Of a stretch of 64,000 nt of DNA, positions 13,757 to 25,900 are shown piece after piece. A program made the translations under genes and the position numbers. The number at the start of each line of letters is the position of its first letter. The stretch's first letter is position 1. The stretch covers positions 13,447,501-13,511,500 of the forward strand of contig NC_135140.1 of NCBI RefSeq assembly GCF_051014445.1. The letters are read 5' to 3'. Origin of the DNA: Colletes latitarsis (Eukaryota > Arthropoda > Insecta > Hymenoptera > Colletidae). The notes under the pieces were generated by a model. The model worked only from the letters and a program-made list of their open reading frames with translations, was not told the origin of the DNA and made no database searches.

Positions 13757-16035
13757 GGGTCCAAAAATAAGAAATTTTTGTTACTTTCGCTATAATTTTC
13801 AAGATAATCGAGATCGAATGCTGTTTGATATTGACTAATTGGTCTCGAGAAGCAACTGAACATTAATAAAACTGTACCAGCAGACACGCAAGTCTTTGCA
13901 TCAAGTACACCATCCACAGAACAAAGATCTATAATAAACTAATTGATCCTTTATTCTTGCTTAATTCTTCCATCGTGCTCTGATCATTCTCGTCCAGATC
14001 TTGCTATAACTCGAAAATTCTCCCTTGTATCGGTTTGCTAAAAGTTTGTCCTGAATTCTCCGAACCACGGAGACTGTTCAAACTAAGATTAGCATCTCGG
14101 TCAGTAGATGGCGTATCTCCCTCATAGACGAGGTTGACACAAAGACTCTTATTGGAGATAGTTTCCATCTGGGAGGCACGTCTAAGGTAGAATTTGCTAC
14201 TATAGTTTGCCAGCAGATTCGGATATGGACTAAGAACAAGCTACCCCAAAAGTACTAACCACACGATCTGTAAAATACAGTTGTAATATCCACAGTCTGT
14301 TTCATCTACGATAAAGAACTAAATAACTGAATAAACAGTTTTATTTACACAATTCGTCGAATCTGGGCCAAAGTGAAATAGATTTTCGTTAAGAGCTTTT
14401 GTTTACTGCAACAACTGAACGTTATTCCGCGTTAGGGAGCGAATCCTACCGCGAGAGGACTTTGTCGTTTCGGAATCGGGGACAACCAGTCCGATGGCCA
14501 TCGAGGCCGGTGGATTTTTCAAAGGCGAGAAGATACATGGTCGGCTGCTCGCGAAGAAAAATGTCGAGGGCACGCGGCCCCGATCCGAGAGTTATCGAGG
14601 AGCTGCCCTATCTCGAGCGAAGAGAAAAAATCGGTGAAACATTTAACTAATAGGTCGACGTCAGGGGAGAAAGATCGGGACGGTTAAGGGTGTTCTGCGT
14701 GTTCCGCGCGGGGTTGGAAAGCACCGACACGGACTCGGAGATAGAGCAGGAAACCCGATACCAGCGTGGCTGCGTTATTATACGCCGAGTTAACGGCCAG
14801 ATTGTTCCTCGAAGTTAATTTACATCCCATCCGGTGCGTCGACACGCACTCGCCCGCCGCGGAATGGCGTATCGAGACCAAACAATTGGAGACGCATTAA
14901 CCTTTCAGCGTACTTGATTAAATACTATTTTTTTCGATATTACTCTGAACTCATCCTCGAATCAACAGATTTATTTTTCTACGATGAAAGGCTCAATTAA
15001 CGCGTCGATTGCCAGATCGAAGCCCTCCAATTGTTCACCAAAACGAAACTTTGCTTTTAGGCAATTGGAAACTGACCACGATTTCTCCACAATAGTATTT
15101 TTGCAATATTACTCTCAACCTCAAATTGATATACTTTATTTTTCTATGATATGGGGCTCTGTTTAATGAAGCTACTAGGGTGGTAGAATGGGGATGCCAA
15201 CAAAACCTAGCCTTCTTTTCGCGCAAGCACAATACATTTGTTTTGGGCAATTATTTACTATAGAGACATTCATGTTTTATAGAAGAAGTGAATGTGGTTT
15301 CATCGCTTGAATAATAACAGTGTTTCGCTGAATATTTGCTGTAAAAGAAAAATCCTTAATTGCAGAGTCTTTGAAACTGGAACAAGAAAGTAGAAAAGAA
15401 AAATATATACACATACATTGTACCGTGGAATAAGAAAAATATTTCCCCCGGTATTTTATTCGTTCGAGCGGATCTCGTAATCTTGCGTATTAAATGAAAG
15501 TTTCTTAACGAATATTTTGCTCGAACGCTATTATTATTTCGTTAAAAGATCACTTTTATTTACAATTTTCAATTTCGATGAAATTATCCGCGTATAACTA
15601 ATTTATCTAAGATCCCTGCTCCGTCGTTGCGAAAATATTCCCGGTCGATTGAGTTTTCAACGTTGCCTCGCGCGAAAAAAGGAAAGATCGCTTTGAATAC
15701 GAGATGGCTGAATTAGCGATTCATGCGTTTCAGCGCGATAAAAAATAGACGACGAAAACCGGGAAACCGGATGAATAACAAAGGCGTACACTCAGAGAGA
15801 CGACTAATAAATATTTAACGCGAAAATATCTCGTGCTCGAGGAGGTCGGGGGCTACCCGAGCGTTTCACGGAGAAACGCGTGCGAGGGTTAAACCGCGCA
15901 CGCAATTATCTCGTAGTTTCGCGCTCTTGCGGGAGGTTTCGCGATATCCGGATGGGCTGCTGCCTCCACGATGACCCTTCTTCCGCATTACACTCGAAAC
16001 TTTTACGCGCGATACAAATTTCTTTCCCGCACAGC
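13757..16035. other. Noncoding; no gene seen
   Basis: CpG-dense at about 14380-14900 and 15600-16030, AT-rich elsewhere. No recognisable coding or RNA signal. Confidence 0.4.
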
Positions 16036-16314
16036 CAAGTCGCGAGCAACGTCGTAAAATAATTAATCTACATTTTTTAAAACGAGGTTCGAAAGCGTTC
16101 GACGAAAATAAAAAATGAATAATATAGCATTTCAATTTAAAGTTTTCAAACGTACGCTGTGTATAATAATTCGCAGTCAAGTCGCGAGCAACGTCGTAAA
16201 ATAATTAATCTACATTTTTTAAAACGAGGTTCGAAAGCGTTCAACGAAAATAAAACATGAATAAAATAGCATGTCAATTTAAAGTTTTCAAATGTACGCT
16301 GTGTATAATAATTC
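16036..16314. repeat. Tandem duplication, 142 bp, two copies
   Basis: CAAGTCGCGAGCAACGTCG begins at 16036 and again at 16178, and the copies match closely to GTGTATAATAATTC. It lies about 150 bp upstream of the candidate microexon. Confidence 0.92.
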
Positions 16315-16463
16315 TTTATTTTAAAACTAAACGACGATCAGAAAAGTATCGAAACGATGGTTTAGAAAAACGATCGCAGTACTCGAGCATTCGCGAGCGT
16401 TCGTCGGGCCCGCGTGGCGTTTTCCGTGACAATGGACGACACGACTGAACCAGCTTCTTTCAG
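16315..16463. promoter_or_regulatory. Splice acceptor region of the candidate microexon
   Basis: The branch-like CTGAAC at about 16445 and the polypyrimidine CTTCTTTCAG ending at 16463 form a good acceptor. It is weaker as evidence than a transcript but better than any other unassigned acceptor in the window. The rest of the interval is unremarkable. Confidence 0.35.
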
Positions 16464-16502
16464 GGAACATCAGCGACTCCCAGTACATCACATACATGAC
16501 AA
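16464..16502 (+). CDS. Candidate 39-nt microexon, phase 1-1, possibly Lar
   Basis: A 39-nt segment is bounded by a pyrimidine-rich acceptor (CAGCTTCTTTCAG ending at 16463, with a branch-point-like CTGAAC just upstream) and a consensus donor GTAAGTAC at 16503. Read in phase 1 it is x|GG followed by N-I-S-D-S-Q-Y-I-T-Y-M-T and a final A. One other frame has a stop. The phase 1-1 symmetry is the same as that of both Lar Ig1 exons, so it could be inserted or skipped without a frameshift. Joined to 38989 it would read ...YMT-Asn-PPTF. It contains an N-glycosylation sequon (NIS), suiting an extracellular segment. Vertebrate LAR-family receptors use small cassette exons, but at other positions, between and within the Ig domains. 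It could instead be a 5' untranslated exon, an exon of another gene, or a chance pair of splice-like sites. I do not recognise the peptide. Confidence 0.38.
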
Positions 16503-16679
16503 GTAAGTACGAGCGCTGCGCAGCCTGCGCGCGCAGGACACTCCGGGTGACGCGAGCGAGCGAAATTCGTGCGACTATCGAAGCCGCGTCGAAGGAAAAG
16601 AGCGTTTAAAGTGGTCAGAAGGCACGAGACGTCTCGAGGAGGTTTCATTTTTTTCTCTCTCTTTCTCTCTCTCTCTTGC

Positions 16680-19059
16680 TCAGTCCGGGCGAGATGTACG
16701 TTCCGAGAGCCTCGTTAGAGTTCCAAGCAAACCGCCGTAAATCGGCCTGTTTTCGAGGGGGCCGGTACTCAATTTCGCCTGGATGACCGGGCGGCCGGAT
16801 CTAAATTTCAAATCCGCTAATGTGTATTTTTGCACCGAGTCCGAGGCTCTTATCGGGGGCTCCGACACGCTTTGAATTTCAAATTTCGCGCGCGCAACCC
16901 GTGTCGACCGTGGCACCGACCAACTTTCGAACGTTTCTGCCCGCTTATGCGCTGTCATTTGTTTCCCCCTTCTTCCGTGTACCAGCGGCCACCGACGATC
17001 TACGATATCTAGCGCATTTTATTTATGGCGGCACAGGCTACGTATCGGAATTGATTCCGTGATTTATTCCTGGACCGTTCTTCGTCCGCGGCCGGATCGA
17101 TATCGTCCAACGCCGCGGCTCGAATCGAATTTCCACCGGCGACGATTTTTCCCTTTCCCAGTTAAATCTTTTAACCAACAAGGAACATGTCGAGATCACA
17201 GATGCACACTTTTTAGAATGATGTTCTGCAGGCTCGTTGATTCGTTACGACAATCGTAACCGAAATTACATCCAATGAGCCAGATATATTTTAGTAATGG
17301 ATCACTGAGATTAAATTCGTGTGCAGGCATAAAATAAAATTGATTTGCTTATACCACCAACCATATACAGTTTCTTACTTTTGCTTGTTTACTGTCAAAA
17401 TTATTCAACCTTAAAAAAAAAATTTCTACTTGTTATGAGATTCGTCACTCTCATTTCAAACAATCTCTTACTAGAATATATCCAACAAGTCGATTTTTTC
17501 AAACTTTACGCTCATTTTTTTTATAATTGACTAGCCATCTGCAGCTGTAACTCCGGTTATTGTCGTAAGCGCGAATCTAGAAGCCTGCAGAATGTCGTTA
17601 GAATCGTCAAGCATCAGATCCAACGTTCTCCTTGTAAGAGGAAACGAAGAACATTCCCGGTAACGGAGAACACAGGAGACGCGCGATACATTTACCGTCC
17701 CGGTTATCATCTCCGCGTCGCGATATTATTCCCGGCGCGGAAAGTACCGCCCTACGAGCGCATTAAGGTCACGAAAACCGTCTCGCCGTGTAATTTGTAC
17801 AACGGTAGGAATATTCGAGTACGTAAAGGTAACGAAGAAACCGCCGCGGCACGGTCGAGTTCGTCACTCTCTAACGACGATATAACTTCGACTTTATCTT
17901 CCCGGTAATTTTACCCGGTACATCTTCTCGCGGTTTCTTTTACCGGCCCCTCTTAATGCACGGGACGGCTCGCCGGCTAATTGCACGGCGCGGACGACGA
18001 TTGCGAAAGTTCCGCGTACCGAGAACAAGAAAGTCGCGACGGCTAAGGGCAGGTAATTGAAGCGCAATTAACCGCGTTAAAACCCCCTGGAGTGCTGATT
18101 AGGGGTGGCGTGTCGTGTCACCGTCGAGCGGAACCATTCTAATCTATGCTCGCGTCGTGCTCTTAAACCGAGTCGCCGGCCGCCTTTCGACTTCCCAGCG
18201 ACGTGTTCGATACGTCGAAAAGGATAAACACGGGGTCCTCGACCATGGTGGATTTAATTTTCCGGGTATCGCGAACGACTGGGTGAAAAGACGGGGTCGG
18301 GCGTGGTAAACTTTCGCGTTCTTCTCCGTTTCGCGAAAGCTCCTTTAAATGGGTCTGAAAGTACTATTAGCGTTAAAAGCCAGTTACGGGGCGGGAACGG
18401 CCGGGAGCGTTCGACCGGACTTAGCCCGGCGCGGCTGAAAACGAGATACGAAAGTGCTCTTCGGGACGCCGTCTCTACGGCCGTCGCCGCGGCGCGGTTA
18501 CGCGCGCGTTCCGCTTTTCGGAATTAAAATTTCAAAGGCACGCGAGTCGAGCCACCGAGAGACCCACCGACATTTTCCTTTCGTTCAAAATTTATGTAGC
18601 CGCCCGTCGACGACGTTCAACGGCCTCCTCGTTGGATCCTCGCCACGAAAAGCCATTGAAACGTCGTCGTTTCGTAGTCGGCGGCCCGAATTTACAGGCG
18701 AGAGGCCGTCGAGATATCGGCCCGCCCGGGCGCGAGATGTAGGGGGTCAGGGGTGAAGCTACTTATTTAGAATATTGCCGGCATACATTTGCATAAATTT
18801 AGCGCAGGCCCTGCGGGCGTTCTTGGTCGGCGTCGCGCCCCTCGTTATAGACCCGTGGAGACCCTCTTAAGGACCAGAGATAGACGCGAACCCTGCCGCC
18901 TGGACCCCGCCTCTGACCCTGCACAACACCATTGTGTCGCTTTGCCAGCAATTTATTGGGACTTGCCCGTGTTACTGCTTGCCAAACACCCCCACGGCCA
19001 TCGGTGGGTAGTTTTAAACCCGGATCTTTCTACGCTAATATTTACGTAAAAGTACCGAA
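16680..19059. other. Noncoding, CpG-dense; no gene seen
   Basis: A TC-rich run lies at 16651-16677. After it, CpG-dense DNA at about 16680-17170 and 17560-19030 is interrupted by an AT-rich stretch at 17280-17530. Frames are open on both strands but without recognisable domains. Confidence 0.4.
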
Positions 19060-20352
19060 ATATTTGAGCGATATTAAAAAATTATCTTTGGTTGCGGGGG
19101 TCAATTCTAATCATTTTTGGTCAATAGACATACCTCCGAATTCCTATCCACTTTCGAGGAAAAAATTCTTTACCGAAAATGTCTGACCATACGTTGATTT
19201 GTTCTCCTGAAATTGCACGCGTATCTTTGAAACATCATAACTTTTGAACGGATTGAAGGATTTTAATGTTCAAAAAAGCAAACTATGCGTATTTTGATGG
19301 AGAATATGTAGAGATTCCAAAAATATTCGAAAAGTTACTCCTTAACCCCGTAAAGCGACAAAAACCCCATAAACATGGTCCAATTTTCAAATAACCATAA
19401 CTCCTATAATAATGAATATATTTCAATGAAATTTATTTCTGACGTAAAGCTCACGGATACCTACAAGAAAGTATTAAACAACTTTTGCGTAGAGCATCAA
19501 ACAAATTTATTAAAAATCAAAAACTAATATTGAAAAATCCACAGGGGTATGTGTTGAAATTTTTCGACGAAAAAAAAAATTTTCGAATCGTTCTAAAAAA
19601 ATTATTTTCATCTGCAGGGATCAATTACAATCATTTTTGGTCAATAGACATACCTCCGAATTTCTATCCACTTTCGAGGAAAAAATTCTTTACCGAAAAT
19701 GTCTGACCATACGTTGATTTGTTCTCCTGAAATTTCATGCGAATCTTTAAAACGTCATAACTTTTGAACGGATTGAAGGATTTTAATGTTCAAAAAAGCA
19801 AACTATGCGTATTTTGATGGAGAATATGTAGAGATTCCAAAAATATTCGAAAAGTTACTCCTTAACCCTGTAAAGCGACAAAAACCCCATAAACATGGTC
19901 CAATTTTCAAACAACCATAACTCCTATAATAATGAATATATTTCAATGAAATTTATTTCTGACGTAAAGCTCACGGATACCTACAAGAAAGTATTAAACA
20001 ACTTTTGCGTAGAGCATCAAACAAATTTATTAAAAATCAAAAACTAATATTGAAAAATCCACAGGGGTATGTGTTGAAATTTTTCGACGAAAAAAAAAAT
20101 TTTCGAATCGTTCTAAAAAAATTATTTTCATCTGCAGGGATCAATTACAATCATTTTTGGTCGATAGACATACCCCCGAAATCCTACCCGTTTTCGAGGA
20201 AAAAATTCGATTAGGTAGACAAATTTTTTAGCAAAAAAAGGAAAATTTCATATCATTCTGAAAAAATTATTTTCGGTTGCGGAGGTCAATTGCAATTATT
20301 TTTGGTGAATACACATATCCCCAAAATCCTACTATCGAGAAAAAAATTCTGG
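19060..20352 (+). repeat. 520-bp tandem unit from the CAGGGTGTTCGG family
   Basis: The phrase CATACCTCCGAATT(T/C)CTATCC with the following CTTTACCGAAAATGTCTG occurs near 19128 and near 19648. The next copy of the upstream part ends near 20190, giving a period of 520 bp. The two full copies are almost identical base for base, including the GTAGAGCATCAAACAAATTT and GATATATTTC-like segments. No terminal repeats were found at either edge. The recent-looking duplication makes two matching 69-73 residue open frames that are not genes. Confidence 0.9.
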
Positions 20353-22145
20353 CGATACAATATTTATTTACTGACACGATTTTGTATGCATGATTTATTG
20401 TTGGAAAAAGAAAAATTCAGTTTAAGAATAGAATAGCATCATCGATAAGGGGTTCGTGGACATATTCAAATAATTTTTGCTTAGTCACGTGCTATACAAA
20501 ATTTGGCCAAAATGTCTGATCCAACACGAGTATAAGCTCCTTTCACGTGTAATCTTTCTTGCTCCCTGCGATACATTTGGTATAGAATGTTGGTTCCAAA
20601 AATATATTTAAATTGAACAGATCAATACTGTTTTGCAAAAAAAAAAAAATTATTAAAGGCTTTATTTTAAACAGAATAAACTCATTCGTGTATTTCATAT
20701 TTTTTATTTGTTTCTTGACGTTGAATCGCACTGTACTGGTACTACGATTTCTGGGGAACCTTGTATAGCAATTTGTTACGCGTTTCCTCCGTTACTGCGA
20801 GAGATTTGCCACGTTCCCGATCTTTTTATCTGGGGCTTTTAACATGAGACAACACGACACCTTAAAAGGGTAACCGAATATCTCAGCTAGCGGTATTGCG
20901 ACACTTAAAAAGGTGTAACCGAATAGCATGGCCGACGTTATCGCAGCTGCTACATAATCAAGTTTATTCCTGAACGACTAAATAATAAATTGCCGTGCTA
21001 ACCATTATTGAAGCCACAGGCAGAATTTATAAATTCTATTTAAGAATAATGAGAAGAAACTCCAAATTCCATTTACTTGTAAATATTACAGTCCATTAAC
21101 AGATGTTTAATATATGAACTGGACTAAAATTCAGAAATAAAATTTGTCTATGACGTTCGTAGTTTGATATAGTTATTATTATCATTATCGAATGTCTTCA
21201 TTATACACGTAAGTGCAGTATACGTATATTTTATATAAAAGTAATTTGCGCAATGGCGAGGTAGAGCCAGAGGCTACTTATCAACCTAACCTTAAAGTTA
21301 TTACACAAACACAGATTAAAATAATAGAAGGAAGCCAACGTAAGAGAACGAATGAAATAGGATGGAAACCAGAGGTAGAAAAATTAGGTAAAGCGTAGGC
21401 GAATACAAGAACTGGTGGTAATATTCGGAAGAAAGATAAGAAAATGAAGCCTGGAATTTGAGAGTACGGTGAAACGAAGTAGAAATAGATAAGTCTGAGC
21501 GAGTAGAGAATTCAGAGAATGATATGAAAGATTGGCAAAGTAGGAAAGAGAACCAGTGTCGAATGTTTCGAAAAATTAGGCAAAAAAGGAAGAAAATTCG
21601 TGTGTTTTGCATTGTCGAGTAAACTAAATTTTCCAAAACAATGCATTTAAAGAACGCAGATCGTTGGAAAGGGCGTTTCGTACGTTACAGACCTAATAGA
21701 ATCGTTGTCTCTTCGAAGTACGACTGTTCGATAATTGTGAACTGTTGGATGTTGTGCCCAACTCATCGTACGATATAACTATGTTGGATGACATTACGAC
21801 ATGGCCGTATAGCATCGTTGCAACTTCATGTTCGATTATCGGTACGATACATCTTTACGTTTATGGCCCCTATTGCACGAACGATGAAACATTCTACTGG
21901 GTAGGTCATTATCGAAAAATGGCCATTTTCAACACTCGTTACGGAAGACAAATTTCTACCTAGTATGCGGACGCGTAAGAAATCACACGTTGCAATAAAG
22001 GTGCTGACAATTGGATGAGATAAATTTTAATATTTTTTTTTTAAACGATGGTAAAACAAAAATAAAAGTACAGTCTTTCTCCGAGTTTATTTATCCGTTG
22101 CTGATTCGTGCCACGGTTCATATATTAGTCAAGATTCGATATTTT
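20353..22145. other. Noncoding; purine-rich strand at 21235-21610
   Basis: AT-rich DNA, then an interval of about 375 bp in which the + strand is dominated by A and G with few C or T runs. No gene recognised. Confidence 0.4.
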
Positions 22146-22965
22146 CTCCCTATTGTTGCAAACGTTCATGTATACCGTACTACTGACTTTCTATTTTTCT
22201 GCTATTTCTTCGGTAGTTTTGGGAGATCTAAATCTCAATGCATTAGCCATCTTCCAAGTTTCGATACCTTCCCCCTATTGTTGCAAACGTTCATCTATAC
22301 CATACTACTGTCTTTCTATCTATTTTTCTGCTATTTCTTCGATAGTTTTGGGAGATCTAAATCTCAATGCATTAGCCATCTTCCAAGTTTCGATACCTTC
22401 CCCCTATTGTTGCAAACGTTCATGTATACCATACTACTGTCTTTCTTTCTATTTTTCTGCTATTTCTTCGATAGTTTTGGGAGGTCTAAATCACAATGCA
22501 TTAGCCATCTTCCAAGTTTCGATACCTTCCCCCTATTGTTGCAAACGTTCGTGTATACCATACTACTGTCTTTCTTTCTATTTTTCTGCTATTTCTTCGG
22601 TAGTTTTTGGAGGTCTAAATCTCAATGCATTAGCCATCTTCCACGTTTCGATACCTTCCTCCTATTGTTGCAAACGTTCATGTATACCGTACTACTGTCT
22701 TTCTTTCTATTTTTCTGCTATTTCTTCGGTAGTTTTTGGAGGTCTAAATCTCAATGCATTAGCCATCTTCCAAGTTTCGATACCTTCCCCCTATTGTTGC
22801 AAACGTTCATGTATACCATACTACTGTCTTTCTTTCTATTTTTCTGCTATTTCTTCGGTAGTTTTTGGAGGTCTAAATCTCAATGCATTAGCCATCTTCC
22901 AAGTTTCGATACCTTCCCCCTATTGTTGCAAACGTTCATGTATACCGCGTACTACTGACTTTCTA
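22146..22965. repeat. 129-bp tandem repeat, about seven copies
   Basis: CTATTGTTGCAAACGTTCATG recurs near 22150, 22277, 22407, 22537, 22666, 22795 and 22924. The unit also holds TTTCTGCTATTTCTTCG and AATCTCAATGCATTAGCCATC. The period is 43 codons and two + strand frames lack stops, so overlapping frames of 315 and 284 codons run through the array. Both encode highly repetitive hydrophobic or Cys-rich peptides without a known domain. Confidence 0.93.
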
Positions 22966-25900
22966 TCCCCACAAATATTTTTAACGGTGTCTGTAATGGT
23001 ACTGTAATTGAAAAAAATTAATTTTCGATTAGGGGGACGCTTAAAATGGAGGACTTATTTGTTGCTCGCGCGATGGCCGAATATTTCGGGGTCCCGGAGC
23101 CGGGTGGGCGCGATGTAAATTCGCGGAGTGGCGGATATTGGTCGGTGTTTCGCGAGTCGCGTACGCTCCGGTAAAGGTGGCGTACGGGCGCGCGAATAAT
23201 CGCGAGATCGACGGGTTGCGCGTCTCACGGATTTTCGGCCGCTGCCGGCGGTACGCATACATATTCAAATTGAATTATCCGCGCTACCAGACGCGTTGAT
23301 TCGAAATCGTTCGACGACTCGATCTCGCTCCCGAAGCAGCCAACCAGCCACGTCGCACTCGGTTTACCGAAACCGTCGTGCACCCTCGCCATTGTCCCCG
23401 AGCCTCCTGGACTTCCCCGACTAATGGAAATTCTCGCCGAGAAGTTGGTTAAACGCAGTCGCTTTGCATACGTATCGAAGCTGAGCCGTGCAATTTCGCT
23501 GGATGCACCTACTCGCGAGTGGCTCCTTCGCCCACTTCTAACCCTCGCCATCCTGCAAGCTCCCGCTAATAAACGTACATTTAATAACATTACATCCACC
23601 GATATTTTCCTGTGCACACGAATTTTTACGTCTACCTGTTCACGATCGTTCTTTCGAAGTGTTTGTTAATAAGGGTAGTCTACCTAATAACGAACCCTTA
23701 AGGAGGTTAAAATAAATTATCATGAAACTATCATGTAGTAGGTCGTTGAATTTGTCTCGACAAATGCTATCATATTATGAATAAAAAAATATCTGGTTCC
23801 ATTTAATTAACTTGGGACACTTTTTTTGATACTTTCAATACCTCGTGAGATATTCCACCATTCGCACTTGAACGTAACACCCTGTATATTTTGCTAAAAA
23901 TAATATTAATGAAACGAATTGAAAATCTCAATGACCATTACTCTCTGTCGTATCAAAGAATTATCAATTGCGCTAATAATGAATGATAAATTAAAAGTAG
24001 TCAGAGATAAATATAATTCTATTTAGATAATAAATACGATAAATAGAAACACCCTATAACGGTTTATCTGCTACGTTTATTCAATCTGACAGTGATTCGT
24101 TCGAGCTTTCATTCGCTCGATGTAAAATGTAATTCCGTTTCGTCGTTCGCGTTAGAATTTCCATCGAGCAAATAACGGATGTTTGAAATTCTCCCACGGG
24201 CAGATATTTATACGCAGCGTACGTTTTAAGAATCATTGCAGTAGCTGCTTTCGTGGCTTAATTTTCACGATCTATCGTTAAGATCGAAAATGTTCGATTA
24301 ATATTAAGTTTCCCAAAGTTTGTCGCCGCGACCGCGATACGAGACGACGGTGAAAATCGAGGAAAAAGCGAGGGACCAGGAATAACGAGTTCTGTTTCGC
24401 GTTACGTCGTCCGGGAATAGTTTTTTCCGTTCTTTGTTCGCGGTGCTCGTCGGTTTTTCGTTACTTATCTCGTTAAAGAAACGCGAGGAGCGGATAATCC
24501 GCGGGCGTACAAATCGCGACTACGGGAAACGCTGGTCGGGGCTTTTCAAAGTCGTAACTTTATCGCTGAAGATGAAGCAACGAGGGCGGTGGGAGGGCGA
24601 AAGCTGGTCGCGTTCGCGGCGGTAGCAGAGATAGGATAAGTGAAATAGGACGGTAAGGGGTAGACTCTCGGCGAACGAGGATGACAGTGGAGACGAAGTT
24701 GCAAAGTAATGGACGCTTTAATTCCAAAGGAGAATAAATTGCAATTTTTTCCAGCGGGCGGCAAGTCGCGGCCGCGCTGACCCGCCGTTCGCGTTAAAAA
24801 TCCCGGAATTCAATTAAACGCGACCGCGACCCGCAATCCCGAATTGACATCTTGAAATTTCATATTCGACCGTGCCCGACGGAACGACCAACGGATTATC
24901 GCGCGATGTTTTCGCGAACGGAATCCGGAATTTTGAAAATACCGGTCGGCGGAACGTAACCGTAGGTTCTCGAGGGCGCTTGTTGGCTCGAGTTTTTTCC
25001 ACGGGAATCGTTGCAGCCTCAAAACTGCGAGCAGGGTGGGATTTTTGTTAACATTTTGCTGGTTTAAAGTGTACGGAACTTCGACGTTCGCGAATGATTT
25101 ACATAAGTAAATTCAAAGCACTTTTAAAAACGAAATTCTGTAATTTCTGTGACAAACCACATTGAAGGGTTGTAAATTATTTTTAAACGATTTTATATTC
25201 GTAGAAAAATTTATTTTTGATTAAATATTGCGGTGGAAAATGAATTTAAATGTATACGAAACTATAGTTCATAGTTCATAAACGATTTTGTAATTGACAA
25301 CGAGCTGTTAACGGTTGTGTCGACTGTATCGTTCCACGCTTAATTATTTGAACGAAGTCGATAACAGAAATTGATAGGTATCGCACTCGTTTGAATCGTT
25401 TCATTTATATATTTGAAACAGTTTTAGGGACCCTCCAGTGTATTAATTTAAGCAACGACTGTATCCGGAATTTCCAATTTCATATAATGTAATGCATTAC
25501 TTTAAATGTATATTCTGTTTCATTGAATGATCGATTTATTCGCCAAGTACCCTCGGAATAGGAGCATTTTCTAATTACCGAAGAGGATGAAATCATTATT
25601 AAAATATTTCTATTATACGATAATTTGAGTAGTTACCTAGAAAAGAGAATTTCAATATGGAGGAACGAACGAAATGCATCCGAGATATCGATCATCGCGT
25701 ACGAAAAGAAACATTCATATTTTCGTGAATATATTAATTAAAATATTCGCAGTGCGCGTTACCGATGTAATTTGAATGAACAGGATTTCGTTTAATTTGT
25801 ACTTTATTGAAGATATGTTTAACTTTCTAAAATATATTTTCTCTGTTCCATTTTATATTTATCGCTTCTCTCGATGTATTCCGAAAAGTTTGAAAACCAC

